The notes beneath the pieces were generated by a model, which was not told the origin of the DNA, made no database searches, and was given only the letters and a program-made list of their open reading frames with translations. This document shows, one piece after another, positions 1 through 7,774 of a stretch of DNA of 64,000 bases (the first letter of the stretch is position 1; each line of letters starts with the position of its first letter). The translations under genes and the position numbers were made by a program. The DNA comes from Pseudaminobacter sp040045035 (GTDB lineage: Bacteria > Pseudomonadota > Alphaproteobacteria > Rhizobiales > Rhizobiaceae): positions 1-64,000 of the forward strand of contig NZ_JBDZDS010000009.1 of NCBI RefSeq assembly GCF_040045035.1, in the 5' to 3' direction.

Positions 1-122
1 TGAGACCAAAACCACGAAGGAGAAAAGCAGGACCTTGACCACCACCACCGAACCGAAACATACCTGAAAGGCGGGTCAATTCTCGGCGGAAATCCCGGGT
101 CAGTTCCTGGCGGAAATCAACA
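1..122. mobile_element. right end of an IS21-type insertion sequence (partial)
   Basis: The first 122 bases hold no gene. They contain two 22-bp direct repeats, at 73-94 and 97-118 (19/22 identical, 24-bp period), each starting GGGTCA and ending GGCGGAAATC. The second is followed by the dinucleotide CA at 121-122. Read on the other strand this gives a TG-starting end with multiple repeats, the layout of IS21-family termini. The transposase genes (istA/istB) would lie left of the window; the TGA at 1-3 may be a stop codon of one of them, which cannot be tested. The family assignment is from recognition of the repeat pattern. Confidence 0.55.
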
Positions 123-143
123 CTGTACGCATAAAAGTTCCTT

Positions 144-908
144 TCAACGAACGGGATGGAAACGGAAGAGGCGCGTGCCGTCGGTCGGGTCGGTGACGAT
201 GCTGGCGCGGACGCCGAAGACGGTGCTGACGCGTTCGACGGTCAGCACCTCTTCCGGGGCACCGAGCGCCACCAGCCGGCCGCCGGTGAGCACGCCGACC
301 CGGTCGCAGGAGAGCGCCTGGTTGAGATCGTGCAGCGCGATCACCGTGGTGATCGGGAGCGTTGTGACGAGCCCCAGCAGCGAAAGCTGGTGCTGGATGT
401 CGAGATGGTTCGTCGGTTCGTCGAGAAGCAGGATTTGCGGGCGCTGGGCAAGGGCGCGGGCGAGGTGGACGCGCTGCCTTTCGCCGCCGGAGAGCGTCGC
501 CCATGAGCGCCGCTCGAAGCCTTGCATGTCGGCGTCCGTCAGCGCCTTGGCGACAATCCTGTCGTCTTTCGCGGACCAGGGCTGCAGCGGTGTCAGCCAG
601 GGGGTGCGGCCAAGTTCCACGGCATCGCGCACGGTGATGGCTTCGGAGGTTTCGGTCTGCTGCTCCAGAAAGGCGATCAGCCGGGCCGCTTCCCGCCTTG
701 GCATGTCGGCAAGCGCGCGTCCCCTCACGCGCACTTCGCCGGAAGATGGCGCGCGGATGCCGGCCAAGAGCTTGAGCAGTGTCGATTTTCCCGATCCGTT
801 CGGCCCGACCAGCCCAAGGGTTTCGCCCTCTTTTACGGTGAGGTCGACGTTCGACAGGATGGGCGCGCCGCGGGCGATCGAGCCGAGATTTGTGGCTTCC
901 AGGATCAT
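144..908 (-). CDS. btuD: cobalamin-type ABC transporter ATP-binding protein
   Basis: A 254-residue cytoplasmic ATPase of the FecE/BtuD family that would power import through the adjacent permease. It has a Walker A motif (GPNGSGKST, about residues 34-42), the signature LSGGERQR (about 139-146), Walker B LLLDEPTNHLD (about 160-170) and the switch His in LHDLNQ. The ATG at 908 overlaps the end of the permease gene, so the two are translationally coupled. It is the last gene of a three-gene operon behind a cobalamin riboswitch, which is the reason for preferring vitamin B12 or another corrinoid as substrate over iron-siderophore, the commonest alternative for this family. Confidence 0.85.
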   Translation of the reverse strand: MILEATNLGSIARGAPILSNVDLTVKEGETLGLVGPNGSGKSTLLKLLAGIRAPSSGEVRVRGRALADMPRREAARLIAFLEQQTETSEAITVRDAVELGRTPWLTPLQPWSAKDDRIVAKALTDADMQGFERRSWATLSGGERQRVHLARALAQRPQILLLDEPTNHLDIQHQLSLLGLVTTLPITTVIALHDLNQALSCDRVGVLTGGRLVALGAPEEVLTVERVSTVFGVRASIVTDPTDGTRLFRFHPVR

Positions 909-1957
909 CGGGCGCGCCGTCCGCGGATGAGGATCGCGGCAAAGGCCGGTGCGCCCACCAGGGCGGTGATGACACCGATGGGCAGGACCTGGCCCTTGAT
1001 GATCGTTCTGGAGAGCACGTCGGCGGCGATGAGGAAGGCCGCGCCGATGAGCGCCGTGGCGGGGCCGAGCCGGCCGTGCCGAACGCCGACCAGGAAGCGC
1101 GCCGCATGGGGAATGACGAGGCCGACGAAGCCGATCGAGCCGACGATGCTGACCATCACCGCCGTCACCAGGGCGGTGATGCCGATCAGCGTGACCTGGA
1201 CGGTCCGCACTGGCACGCCGAGCGAGGCGGCCGATTCCGATCCGAAGGCGAAGGCGTCGAGCGCGCGGGCATACCAGATGCAAGCGAGGAGCCCGAGAAG
1301 GGCGACCGGCACCGCCAGCCAGACATCGGGCCAGCGCGCGCCGCTCAAATTGCCGAGCAGCCAGAACATGATGCCTCTTGCCTGCTCGGCATTGGCGGAC
1401 TTGGTGATGATGAAGGAGGTCAGCGCGTTGAAGAGCTGTGAGCCGGCAATGCCTGCGAGCACGATCTGGCCGGTGCCGTGAAGCGTCACGCCGCCGCCCG
1501 CGGCCCGGGCCAGGACCGCCACCAGCAGGAAGGCCGCGACGGCACCGGCAAAGGCGCCGAGCGACATGGAGATCGCGCCGGCGCCAAGGCCAGCGACGGT
1601 CACCATCACCGCGCCGGTTGAAGCTCCAGCCGAGATGCCGAGCAGATACGGGTCGGCCAGGGCGTTCCGCAGCAGCGACTGCAGCACCATGCCGGAGATC
1701 GCCAGTCCCGAGCCACAGCAGGCGGCAACGATGGCGCGCGGCAGGCGGTAGTTCCAGATGATCCCCATCTCGATGGGATCGAGCACATAGGCCGTGCCAA
1801 AAATCTTGTTGGCCAGCGTCTGCAGCACCACACCGACGGTGATGGGGGTCTCGCCGATGCATGTGCCGGCAAGGATCGCGGCCGCGAGCGCAAGGAAACC
1901 CAATATCCCCCGGCCGAGCCGGGAGATCTGCGCTTGTCGGACAAAAGCCAGGCTCAC
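905..1957 (-). CDS. btuC: cobalamin-type ABC transporter permease (FecCD family)
   Basis: About 350 residues, very hydrophobic, with roughly ten predicted membrane segments, the usual size of FecCD/BtuC permeases. Family motifs visible include the PRAIVAACCGSGLAISG region near residue 70 and the late GLVIPHAAR segment that contacts the ATPase. The start chosen is a GTG at 1957 that overlaps the TGA of the binding-protein gene (GTGA); longer upstream frames run through that gene and are not credible. It forms the inner-membrane channel of the btuFCD-type importer. Confidence 0.85.
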   Translation of the reverse strand: MSLAFVRQAQISRLGRGILGFLALAAAILAGTCIGETPITVGVVLQTLANKIFGTAYVLDPIEMGIIWNYRLPRAIVAACCGSGLAISGMVLQSLLRNALADPYLLGISAGASTGAVMVTVAGLGAGAISMSLGAFAGAVAAFLLVAVLARAAGGGVTLHGTGQIVLAGIAGSQLFNALTSFIITKSANAEQARGIMFWLLGNLSGARWPDVWLAVPVALLGLLACIWYARALDAFAFGSESAASLGVPVRTVQVTLIGITALVTAVMVSIVGSIGFVGLVIPHAARFLVGVRHGRLGPATALIGAAFLIAADVLSRTIIKGQVLPIGVITALVGAPAFAAILIRGRRAR

Positions 1958-2970
1958 TTCGCCAGTCCGAATTTCTCGAGTGAGTCGGCGAGGGCCTCGA
2001 TGCCGGAGACCGTGCGGATGGTCGCGTCCATCGCGTGGGCGTCCATGACGACGATGCGGTTGTTCTTGACCGCATCCATCTGGCTGGCGACCGGATCGGT
2101 CTTCAGGAATTCGAGCTTCTTCTCGTAGTCGTCGGCCGGGAAGCGCCGGCGATCCATCCTGGCGATGACGATGATCGTCGGATTGGCCTTGGCGATGGTT
2201 TCCCAGCCGACCACCGGCCACTCTTCGTCCGACCCGGCGATGTTCCTGATGCCGAGCTTGTCCATCATGTAGGCCGGCGCCCCCTTGCGCCCTGCGACAT
2301 AGGGATCGATGTCCATCTCCGCGCTGGAGAACCAGAACACGGCCGATACATCCTTGAGGTTGAGCGCCTTGGCGCGCTCGACCGCGGCGGCTTCGCGCTT
2401 GGTCAGGTCGGCGACGAGTTCCTCACCCTTGTCCTGCATGTCGAAAATGGTGGCCAGCTCCCGCACGCCCTGATGGATCGCCGCGGTCGAAAACAACTCG
2501 CTGCGGGTGCCGTCAACGCCTATCGTGTTATCTTTCGCGACGCAGTCCGTCGGCAGCACATAGGTGGGGATGCCGACATCGTGGAACTGCGTGCGGGTGG
2601 CGACAATGCCGCTCGGCCCGACATGCCATTCGAACTGCACGGCCACCAGGTCCGGACGCTTGGCGACCACGCTCTCGAAGCTCGGGTCGTTGTCGGCCAG
2701 CCGCTCGATCTTGTCGTTGATCGCCTTGAACTGCGGCAGCACTTCGGTGAACCAGACCGAGGTGCCGGAGACCTTGTCGCCGAGGCCGAGAGAGTAAAGA
2801 ACTTCGGTCGCCGCCTGGCCGACCGTGACAGCGCTTGCGGGCGCCTTGTCGAAGGCGATCTTCTCCCCGCAGTTTTCGAGGGTCAGCGGATATTTGGTGG
2901 GCTCGGCCGCAGCAGTGGCCGTAAGGAATGCAAGGCTGGCGGCAGCAAGTGCCAGGCGCGAAGCTGTCAT
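1954..2970 (-). CDS. btuF: periplasmic cobalamin-type substrate-binding protein
   Basis: A 338-residue protein with a clear Sec signal peptide (hydrophobic stretch ending in TAAAEP near residue 23). The fold is that of class III periplasmic binding proteins (BtuF/FepB/FhuD): two lobes with motifs such as SLGLGDKVSGTS near residue 60 and the ANPTIIVIA strand near 250. First gene of the operon, about 160 nt downstream of the cobalamin riboswitch. The regulatory element supports corrinoid capture; the protein sequence alone would also allow a metal-chelate ligand. Confidence 0.8.
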   Translation of the reverse strand: MTASRLALAAASLAFLTATAAAEPTKYPLTLENCGEKIAFDKAPASAVTVGQAATEVLYSLGLGDKVSGTSVWFTEVLPQFKAINDKIERLADNDPSFESVVAKRPDLVAVQFEWHVGPSGIVATRTQFHDVGIPTYVLPTDCVAKDNTIGVDGTRSELFSTAAIHQGVRELATIFDMQDKGEELVADLTKREAAAVERAKALNLKDVSAVFWFSSAEMDIDPYVAGRKGAPAYMMDKLGIRNIAGSDEEWPVVGWETIAKANPTIIVIARMDRRRFPADDYEKKLEFLKTDPVASQMDAVKNNRIVVMDAHAMDATIRTVSGIEALADSLEKFGLAK

Positions 2971-3132
2971 GACGCGAAGATCTCCGATCTGTGGGTGGCC
3001 GGGATCGAAGGATTCGGGTCAGCACGACGATGATCGCTCACGCCCGAATGGGCATGACGCAACTGCAATCCACCTGTGGTGTACGACATCGACAAACCTC
3101 CCCGGACATCCCCGCCCGGCGCGTTGAGTTTA

Positions 3133-3302
3133 CAGGTGTCGGTAGGTCTCCTGACTGACGGGTCATGGTCCTTCTCGGCCTTCCCGGGCAGATACCCAGT
3201 GGCATTTTTGAGAAGGTACTAACCGCCTACAGTTGCGGGGGCAGTTTCGTTTCGCGGGTCAAGCCGCGGCGAATTCCCTGTTATTCCCTTGCGGGAACCG
3301 AC
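3133..3302 (-). promoter_or_regulatory. cobalamin (AdoCbl) riboswitch
   Basis: Reading the minus strand, the conserved blocks of the cobalamin riboswitch occur in order: a GGGAAT block near 3280, CTGCCCCCGCAACTGTAGGCGG near 3223-3244, GCCACTGGG near 3196-3204, the GGGAAGGC element near 3179-3186, and the B12 box CAGTCAGGAGACCTACC at 3141-3157. The element sits in the leader of the btuFCD-type operon. By the known behaviour of this class, ligand binding would shut off expression when intracellular adenosylcobalamin is plentiful. Confidence 0.93.
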
Positions 3303-3504
3303 GCATGGTTCCTAGCGGATTGCTTCGCCCGCATCAAGTCACTGAAATGGCGTGGAAAATGGCGACCTTTTTCCTTGGTCTTCGCCCGATCGCGAAGGAA
3401 ACCGTCGGAAATTCATTGCCTGACACTGATCTGGCCTTCGAGCCATTCGCGGCCCGACTGCCGCGACCAAAGGTCCCGCCCGATGGCTAGGGGGCAGGGA
3501 GCCA

Positions 3505-3912
3505 TCACAAGGCATGCCGCAAGACAAAAAGGCGCGCAAGATAGCTGTGCACATCGACCGTGGCGCAGGTCACTTCGTGCAGCCTGTCAACTGGTTCTCT
3601 TTCGATTGGGAACACTCCCTTTTCCTTAACCTCTACATTTTTCACAACGCAGGTGCGGCCGGTTTTGTCTGTGAGCTTGGCGTCATAGGTGCCGGCCGGC
3701 GTGTCCTTGATGACCAATCTTTCGTCGTGGTCGACGGAGCCATCGGGATCGTTCTTCGTCTGGTTCTTTCCCCAATCCTCGGTCCCGGCGGGAGCCAAGT
3801 AGAATTCCGTGACGGTGTTTGCGGTCAGGTTCCAGAACTGCAACTTGTTGTTGGCCGCGTTTGCGACTCCTGGGATCACAAGCAGTGCGAAGGCAAAACT
3901 GAATGCGTGCAT
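3505..3912 (-). CDS. small secreted protein of unknown function
   Basis: A 135-residue protein beginning with a signal peptide (MHAFSFAFALLVIPGVANA, then mature NNKLQFWNLT). The mature part is a short polar beta-rich domain with repeated acidic and lysine pairs and two cysteines (RTCVVKN and EVTCATV) that could form a disulphide in the periplasm. I do not recognise a characterised family and assign no function. It is convergent with nothing nearby and is separated from the riboswitch by about 200 nt without a gene. Confidence 0.6.
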   Translation of the reverse strand: MHAFSFAFALLVIPGVANAANNKLQFWNLTANTVTEFYLAPAGTEDWGKNQTKNDPDGSVDHDERLVIKDTPAGTYDAKLTDKTGRTCVVKNVEVKEKGVFPIEREPVDRLHEVTCATVDVHSYLARLFVLRHAL

Positions 3913-4386
3913 CGTTTTCCTGCCGCAATTTGTGTTGGGGAGCTGATACTACCACCTCCGTCCTCGTCTCTCGAACACCGCAATTGGAACAAGGCCAAGG
4001 GCGTTTGGTGCCGTCACGCGCGATTCCCAGGTGATGAGGATTCGGCGGCGGCACCGAGCGCGAGGCCCGGTCTCATCACCAGAAAAATTGGTCCGGCGGC
4101 CTCGCCCAGCAGTTTTCGCGAATGCCTGCGAAGTCCCCCAACGCAACGGCCGCTTACGGGCCATGATGTCCCAATAGCAGACCGACCGCTTTCGGCCCCT
4201 TTGCCGCCCTTCACCGTTCAGAAATTCCACCCTGCAGGGAGCGCTCGCGATACCTCGCTGCTGCCCTGCATTCCGCCATGCGGTTTTGTCCGTTCCACCG
4301 TTAATGAGCGTGGGACTTTCCATCCGACAGGGGCTAGGAGGCGCGGACCGGGTGCAATGCATGCATTTTCCAGGGAGGCAAGGAAT
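3913..4386. other. gene-free stretch before paaG with a weak operator copy
   Basis: No convincing gene. At 4271-4285 lies TTCCGCCATGCGGTT, which matches 12 of 15 positions of the palindrome TTCYGCAnWGCRGAA found before the other catabolic operons. It lies about 100 nt before the paaG start. A ribosome-binding site (GGAGG, about 4373-4377) precedes the ATG at 4387. Confidence 0.4.
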
Positions 4387-5172
4387 ATGTCCGAGACCGT
4401 TCTTTCCACGCTGTCCGATGGCGTCCTGACGCTTGTCCTCAATCGTCCGGACAAGCTCAACGCCTTCACCGAGGAGATGCACCTGGCACTCCGCGCGGGC
4501 ATCCAGCGCGCCCATGACGAAGCCGAGATACGTGCCGTGCTGCTGACCGGCGCCGGGCGCGGGTTCTCCGCCGGGCAGGATCTGCGCGACCGCAAACCAG
4601 GCCCGGACGGCCCGCCCGACCTCGGCTACACGATCGGCACCTTCTACAACCCGACCGTCCGCCTGATTCGCAGCCTGCCCAAGCCTGTCGTCTGCGCCGT
4701 CAACGGCGTCGCCGCCGGGGCCGGGGCCAGCATCGCCATGGCCTGCGACATCGTCCTGGCCGCCGCATCGGCGCGTTTCGTGCAGTCCTTCTCAAAGATC
4801 GGCCTCGGGCCGGATGCCGGCAGCAGCTGGCACTTGGTGCGCCGGCTTGGCGAGGCGCGCGCCATGGCGCTGGCCCTCACGGCGGAACCGCTTTCGGCGC
4901 AGCAGGCTGCCGACTGGGGCCTCATCTGGAAGGTGATTCCGGATGACGATCTGATGGCCGAGGCGCGGTCCCTCGCGGCCTCCCTCGCCGCCGGCCCGAC
5001 CTTTGGCCTAGGCTTGACGAAGCAGGTGATCCAGTCTGCCGCCGAAGGGACTTTCGATGCCCAGCTCGATCTCGAACGCGACAGCCAGCAGGCCGCCGGG
5101 CGCAGCGCCGACTATGCGGAGGGCGTCGCCGCGTTCCTCGAGAAGCGCAAGCCGGTGTTTCGCGGCTGCTGA
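4387..5172 (+). CDS. paaG: PaaG-like enoyl-CoA hydratase/isomerase
   Basis: A 261-residue crotonase-fold enzyme. It matches PaaG, the ring-1,2-epoxyphenylacetyl-CoA isomerase of the phenylacetate pathway: an oxyanion-hole segment GVAAGAGASIAMACD (about 107-121) and, instead of the hydratase glutamate, an aspartate in LGPDAG (D143) as PaaG uses. It ends in the FLEKRKP signature common to the family. The ATG at 4387 follows GGAGGCAAGGA; longer upstream frames lack coding character. The paaABCDE epoxidase genes are not in the window, so the substrate may be a different unsaturated acyl-CoA. Confidence 0.8.
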   Translation: MSETVLSTLSDGVLTLVLNRPDKLNAFTEEMHLALRAGIQRAHDEAEIRAVLLTGAGRGFSAGQDLRDRKPGPDGPPDLGYTIGTFYNPTVRLIRSLPKPVVCAVNGVAAGAGASIAMACDIVLAAASARFVQSFSKIGLGPDAGSSWHLVRRLGEARAMALALTAEPLSAQQAADWGLIWKVIPDDDLMAEARSLAASLAAGPTFGLGLTKQVIQSAAEGTFDAQLDLERDSQQAAGRSADYAEGVAAFLEKRKPVFRGC

Positions 5173-5214
5173 GCGAGGTCCGTTCGCATATCCTTCCGCC
5201 CGAGGCGACCGACA

Positions 5215-5229
5215 TTCTGCACTGCGGAA
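5215..5229. promoter_or_regulatory. candidate IclR-family operator before paaH
   Basis: TTCTGCACTGCGGAA is a 15-bp near-perfect palindrome (arms TTCTGCA and TGCGGAA), 78 nt before the paaH start. The same motif recurs at 7644-7658 and 12899-12913. The shared sequence and position suggest binding by the regulator encoded at 6877-7629; this is inference. Confidence 0.5.
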
Positions 5230-5306
5230 GAAATCTCGCACATGAGCCTTTGACCTTTCACCCGCATTCGCTGTCTTAGAGAGCGAATGAAAACGGAGGA
5301 CCGGTC

Positions 5307-6800
5307 ATGGAGCAGAATTTTCCCGCGAGGCTCGGAGTCGTAGGTGCCGGCGCAATGGGCGCAGGCATTGCCGAGGTCGCCGCCGCTTGCGGCATTCCCG
5401 TCACGCTGCTTGACGCGAGGCAGAATGCCGCCACCGCGGCAATCGACGCGATCCTTGGCCGGGCGTGCAAGCGGCACGCGGCCGGTAAGCTCGAGCAGGC
5501 GCAGCTCGACCGGCTTGCCAGCGCTCTCTCCCCCGCCGAAGATCTCTCCGACCTCGCTGCGTGCGATCTGGTGATCGAGGCGATCGTCGAGGACCTCGAT
5601 GCCAAGCGGGGACTCTTCGCCCAGCTCGAGGACATCGTCGCGCCCGACGCACTGCTCGCCACCAATACCTCCTCGTTGCCTATCGGCGTGGTCGGCGCGG
5701 CCTTGCACCATCCGGAGCGCTTCGCGGGTCTGCATTTCTTCAACCCCGTTCCGCTGATGAAGCTGGTGGAGGTCATCCCCGGCCCCGCCACGGCCGCCGC
5801 CACGATGGACAGGCTCAATGCCTTCTCGCTCTACATCGGCAAGGAGCCGGTGATCGTCCGTGATACGCCCGGCTTCCTCGTCAATCTCGGCGGGCGCGCC
5901 TTCGCGACCGAGGCCCTGGCGACCCTTCAGGAGAACGTTGCCACGCCGGCGCAGATCGACGCCATCATGCGCGACTGCTGCAGTTTCCGCATGGGGCCAT
6001 TCGAGTTGATGGACCTCACGGGCATGGACGTAAACTTCACCGTCAGCCAGTTCCTGCATCAGAGCCATTTCGCCGATCCGCGCCTGCGCTCAACGCCGCT
6101 CCACCGATACATGCTGGAGACCGGGCAGCTGGGGCGCAAGGCCGGGCGGGGCTTCTATTCCTATGCGGAAGGGGCCGCAGCTCCATCGGCCGATGCGCGA
6201 ACCGATGCTGCTCCGGCAACGCAGGTTGGTCTCGCCGAGAACCTTCCCGAGCTCGCCGAGTTCGCGGCAGGCCTCGGGGTGGAAGTCCTGGCGCAGGACG
6301 ATGGACGCGCTCCACTGCTTGCGTTCCCGCTGGGGGAAGACGTAACGGCCCATGCGCTGCGCCTTGGTCTCGATCCGCGCCGCGTCGTCGCGGTTGATCT
6401 TGCCTTCGACACCACGCGGCGCGTCACGCTGATGACCGCCCCGAACGGTGACGCGGGACTGCGCGATTCGGTCGCCGCCGCCGTCATCGCCAGCGGACGT
6501 GCCGTCACGGCAATCGCCGATTCCACCGGTTTCGTCGCTCAGCGGATCGTCGCCATGGTCGCCAATCTCGGCTGCGAGATGGCGCAGATGGGCCTTGCCG
6601 CACCGCGGGACATCGACAAGGCGATGCGGCTCGGCCTCAACTATCCGCTCGGACCGCTGGAATGGGCGGAAAGGCTCGGCGCGTCTCGCTTGCTGTCGAT
6701 CCTGAGGCAGATGCAGGCGCTCAGCGGTGATGACCGTTATCGGCCCAGCCCCTGGTTGCGCCGCCGCGCCGAACTCGGGCTCGACAGCTGGGCGGCTTAG
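5307..6800 (+). CDS. paaH: PaaH-like 3-hydroxyacyl-CoA dehydrogenase
   Basis: A 497-residue NAD-dependent dehydrogenase that oxidises a 3-hydroxyacyl-CoA to the 3-oxoacyl-CoA. The N-terminal Rossmann motif GVVGAGAMGAGIAE is at about 10-23. The catalytic His-Glu region includes HFFNPVPLMKLVE (near 145), followed by one 3HCDH C-terminal domain (GPFELMDLTGMD) and a second, half-conserved one (LNYPLGPLEWAERLG), as in PaaH. A purine-rich RBS (CGGAGGACC) precedes the ATG. It is probably co-regulated with paaG, 134 nt upstream, and with the ligase operon through a shared palindrome. Confidence 0.85.
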   Translation: MEQNFPARLGVVGAGAMGAGIAEVAAACGIPVTLLDARQNAATAAIDAILGRACKRHAAGKLEQAQLDRLASALSPAEDLSDLAACDLVIEAIVEDLDAKRGLFAQLEDIVAPDALLATNTSSLPIGVVGAALHHPERFAGLHFFNPVPLMKLVEVIPGPATAAATMDRLNAFSLYIGKEPVIVRDTPGFLVNLGGRAFATEALATLQENVATPAQIDAIMRDCCSFRMGPFELMDLTGMDVNFTVSQFLHQSHFADPRLRSTPLHRYMLETGQLGRKAGRGFYSYAEGAAAPSADARTDAAPATQVGLAENLPELAEFAAGLGVEVLAQDDGRAPLLAFPLGEDVTAHALRLGLDPRRVVAVDLAFDTTRRVTLMTAPNGDAGLRDSVAAAVIASGRAVTAIADSTGFVAQRIVAMVANLGCEMAQMGLAAPRDIDKAMRLGLNYPLGPLEWAERLGASRLLSILRQMQALSGDDRYRPSPWLRRRAELGLDSWAA

Positions 6801-6868
6801 AGCATGATCCCGAAAAGTTGCAGACTTTTCGGACAAGATCATGCTCCAAAAACAAGAGCTTAGAGCGA
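6801..6868 (+). repeat. short palindromic interspersed repeat, copy 1
   Basis: Begins immediately after the paaH stop. Outer arms AGCATGATC and GATCATGCT enclose inner arms CCGAAAAGT and ACTTTTCGG, giving a long two-part hairpin, followed by a short conserved tail (AAACAAGAGC). A nearly identical copy lies at 54374-54440. Both sit at the 3' end of a gene, so they may act as terminators or mRNA-stabilising hairpins. Confidence 0.85.
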
Positions 6869-6876
6869 GACTTTCT

Positions 6877-7629
6877 CTAATCCGCCATCAGCTCCTGCAC
6901 GGCCTCTTTCAGGATCGGCGCCAGCACGCTGCGCATGTTGGCCTCCGACACGCTCCCGGTCGCGAAGGGAATCGTGATGGCGGCCAGCTCGTTGTCGGAG
7001 GATATGCCCACAGCCACCGCTCCGATCCCGCGGCGCCAGATGTCGCGGGCAAAGGCGAGGCCGCTGTCGTTGATGCTCTGCTGCAGGAGCGCGTTGAAGG
7101 CGGAGACGTTGCCGTCGTGGCGGTTGAGCTCCGACCTGATTCTGCTGGCGAGGATTCGGCGCTCCTTCTCGGGCATGATGCTCAGCATTGCAATCCCGGC
7201 CGCAGAGGTCGCGACCGGCATGCGCCCGCCCACGGCAAAGCGCACGGCGAGGAGGTCTTCCCCGACCACCACCTGGACGAAGGTCACATGCAGCTTGTCG
7301 AGGACGCACAGGCCAGCCGTCTGTCCGGTCTTCTCGGCCAGCACCTTCAGCAGCGGCGTGGCCCGGTCGATGAGCGCCATGCCGGACAGCACGGAATAGC
7401 CGAGATTCAGGGTCTTCGGCGTCAATTCATACGCCCGGCCGCCGCCGCTGTGACGCAGATACCCCATCTTCATGGCGGTGTAGCAGAGGCGGCTGATGGT
7501 CGACGGCGGCATGCCCGTCGCCCGTGCGAGGTCGCTGTTCGACATCGACTTCTTCTGTTTCGACAGCACTTCGAACAGTTGCATCCCTCGCGCAAACGCT
7601 TCAACGAACTGCCGGTCTTCGTGGCTCAC
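6877..7629 (-). CDS. IclR-family transcriptional regulator
   Basis: About 250 residues. An N-terminal winged helix (SNSDLARATGMPPSTISRLCYTA, about 30-52) is followed by the IclR effector-binding domain (from about 75; GRMPVATSAAGIAMLS and DIWRRGIGAVAVGISS are typical). The GTG at 7629 is chosen because GGGAGGAG lies just upstream and the family starts close to the helix. It is divergent from the acyl-CoA ligase operon, with 145 nt between them holding a 15-bp palindrome. It probably senses the substrate or a CoA intermediate of the neighbouring pathway and controls that regulon. Confidence 0.85.
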   Translation of the reverse strand: MSHEDRQFVEAFARGMQLFEVLSKQKKSMSNSDLARATGMPPSTISRLCYTAMKMGYLRHSGGGRAYELTPKTLNLGYSVLSGMALIDRATPLLKVLAEKTGQTAGLCVLDKLHVTFVQVVVGEDLLAVRFAVGGRMPVATSAAGIAMLSIMPEKERRILASRIRSELNRHDGNVSAFNALLQQSINDSGLAFARDIWRRGIGAVAVGISSDNELAAITIPFATGSVSEANMRSVLAPILKEAVQELMAD

Positions 7630-7643
7630 TCGCTCCTCCCCTT

Positions 7644-7658
7644 TTCCGCAGAGCGGAA
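7644..7658. promoter_or_regulatory. candidate operator between iclR and the ligase operon
   Basis: TTCCGCAGAGCGGAA is a 15-bp palindrome with perfect six-base arms TTCCGC/GCGGAA. It lies 15 nt before the regulator's own start and about 115 nt before the ligase start, suited to autoregulation and control of the divergent operon. The motif is shared with 5215-5229 and 12899-12913. Confidence 0.55.
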
Positions 7659-7774
7659 TGCAATTTTGCTCATTGGCATTGCATAACGCGGCCCAAAAAT
7701 CCAGTGTCCGGCACCGAAACGGACCGGGGAGCCGGGCCACCGACGGCAACGCCGGAAGGAGGGAGGGAAGAGAG

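Noticed and set aside
5112..6068. Long minus-strand frame opposite paaH
   Set aside because: It has no domain, start site or neighbour support; it is an artefact of third-position GC in paaH.
4387..6800. A complete phenylacetate (paa) pathway
   Set aside because: No paaABCDE, paaK or paaZ gene is visible; only PaaG/PaaH-like enzymes are present, so the substrate is left open.
7658..7684. Inverted pair ATGCAA ... TTGCAT in the iclR-ligase intergenic region
   Set aside because: The arms are 15 bases apart and not repeated at the other operons; the neighbouring 15-bp palindrome at 7644-7658 is a better operator candidate.
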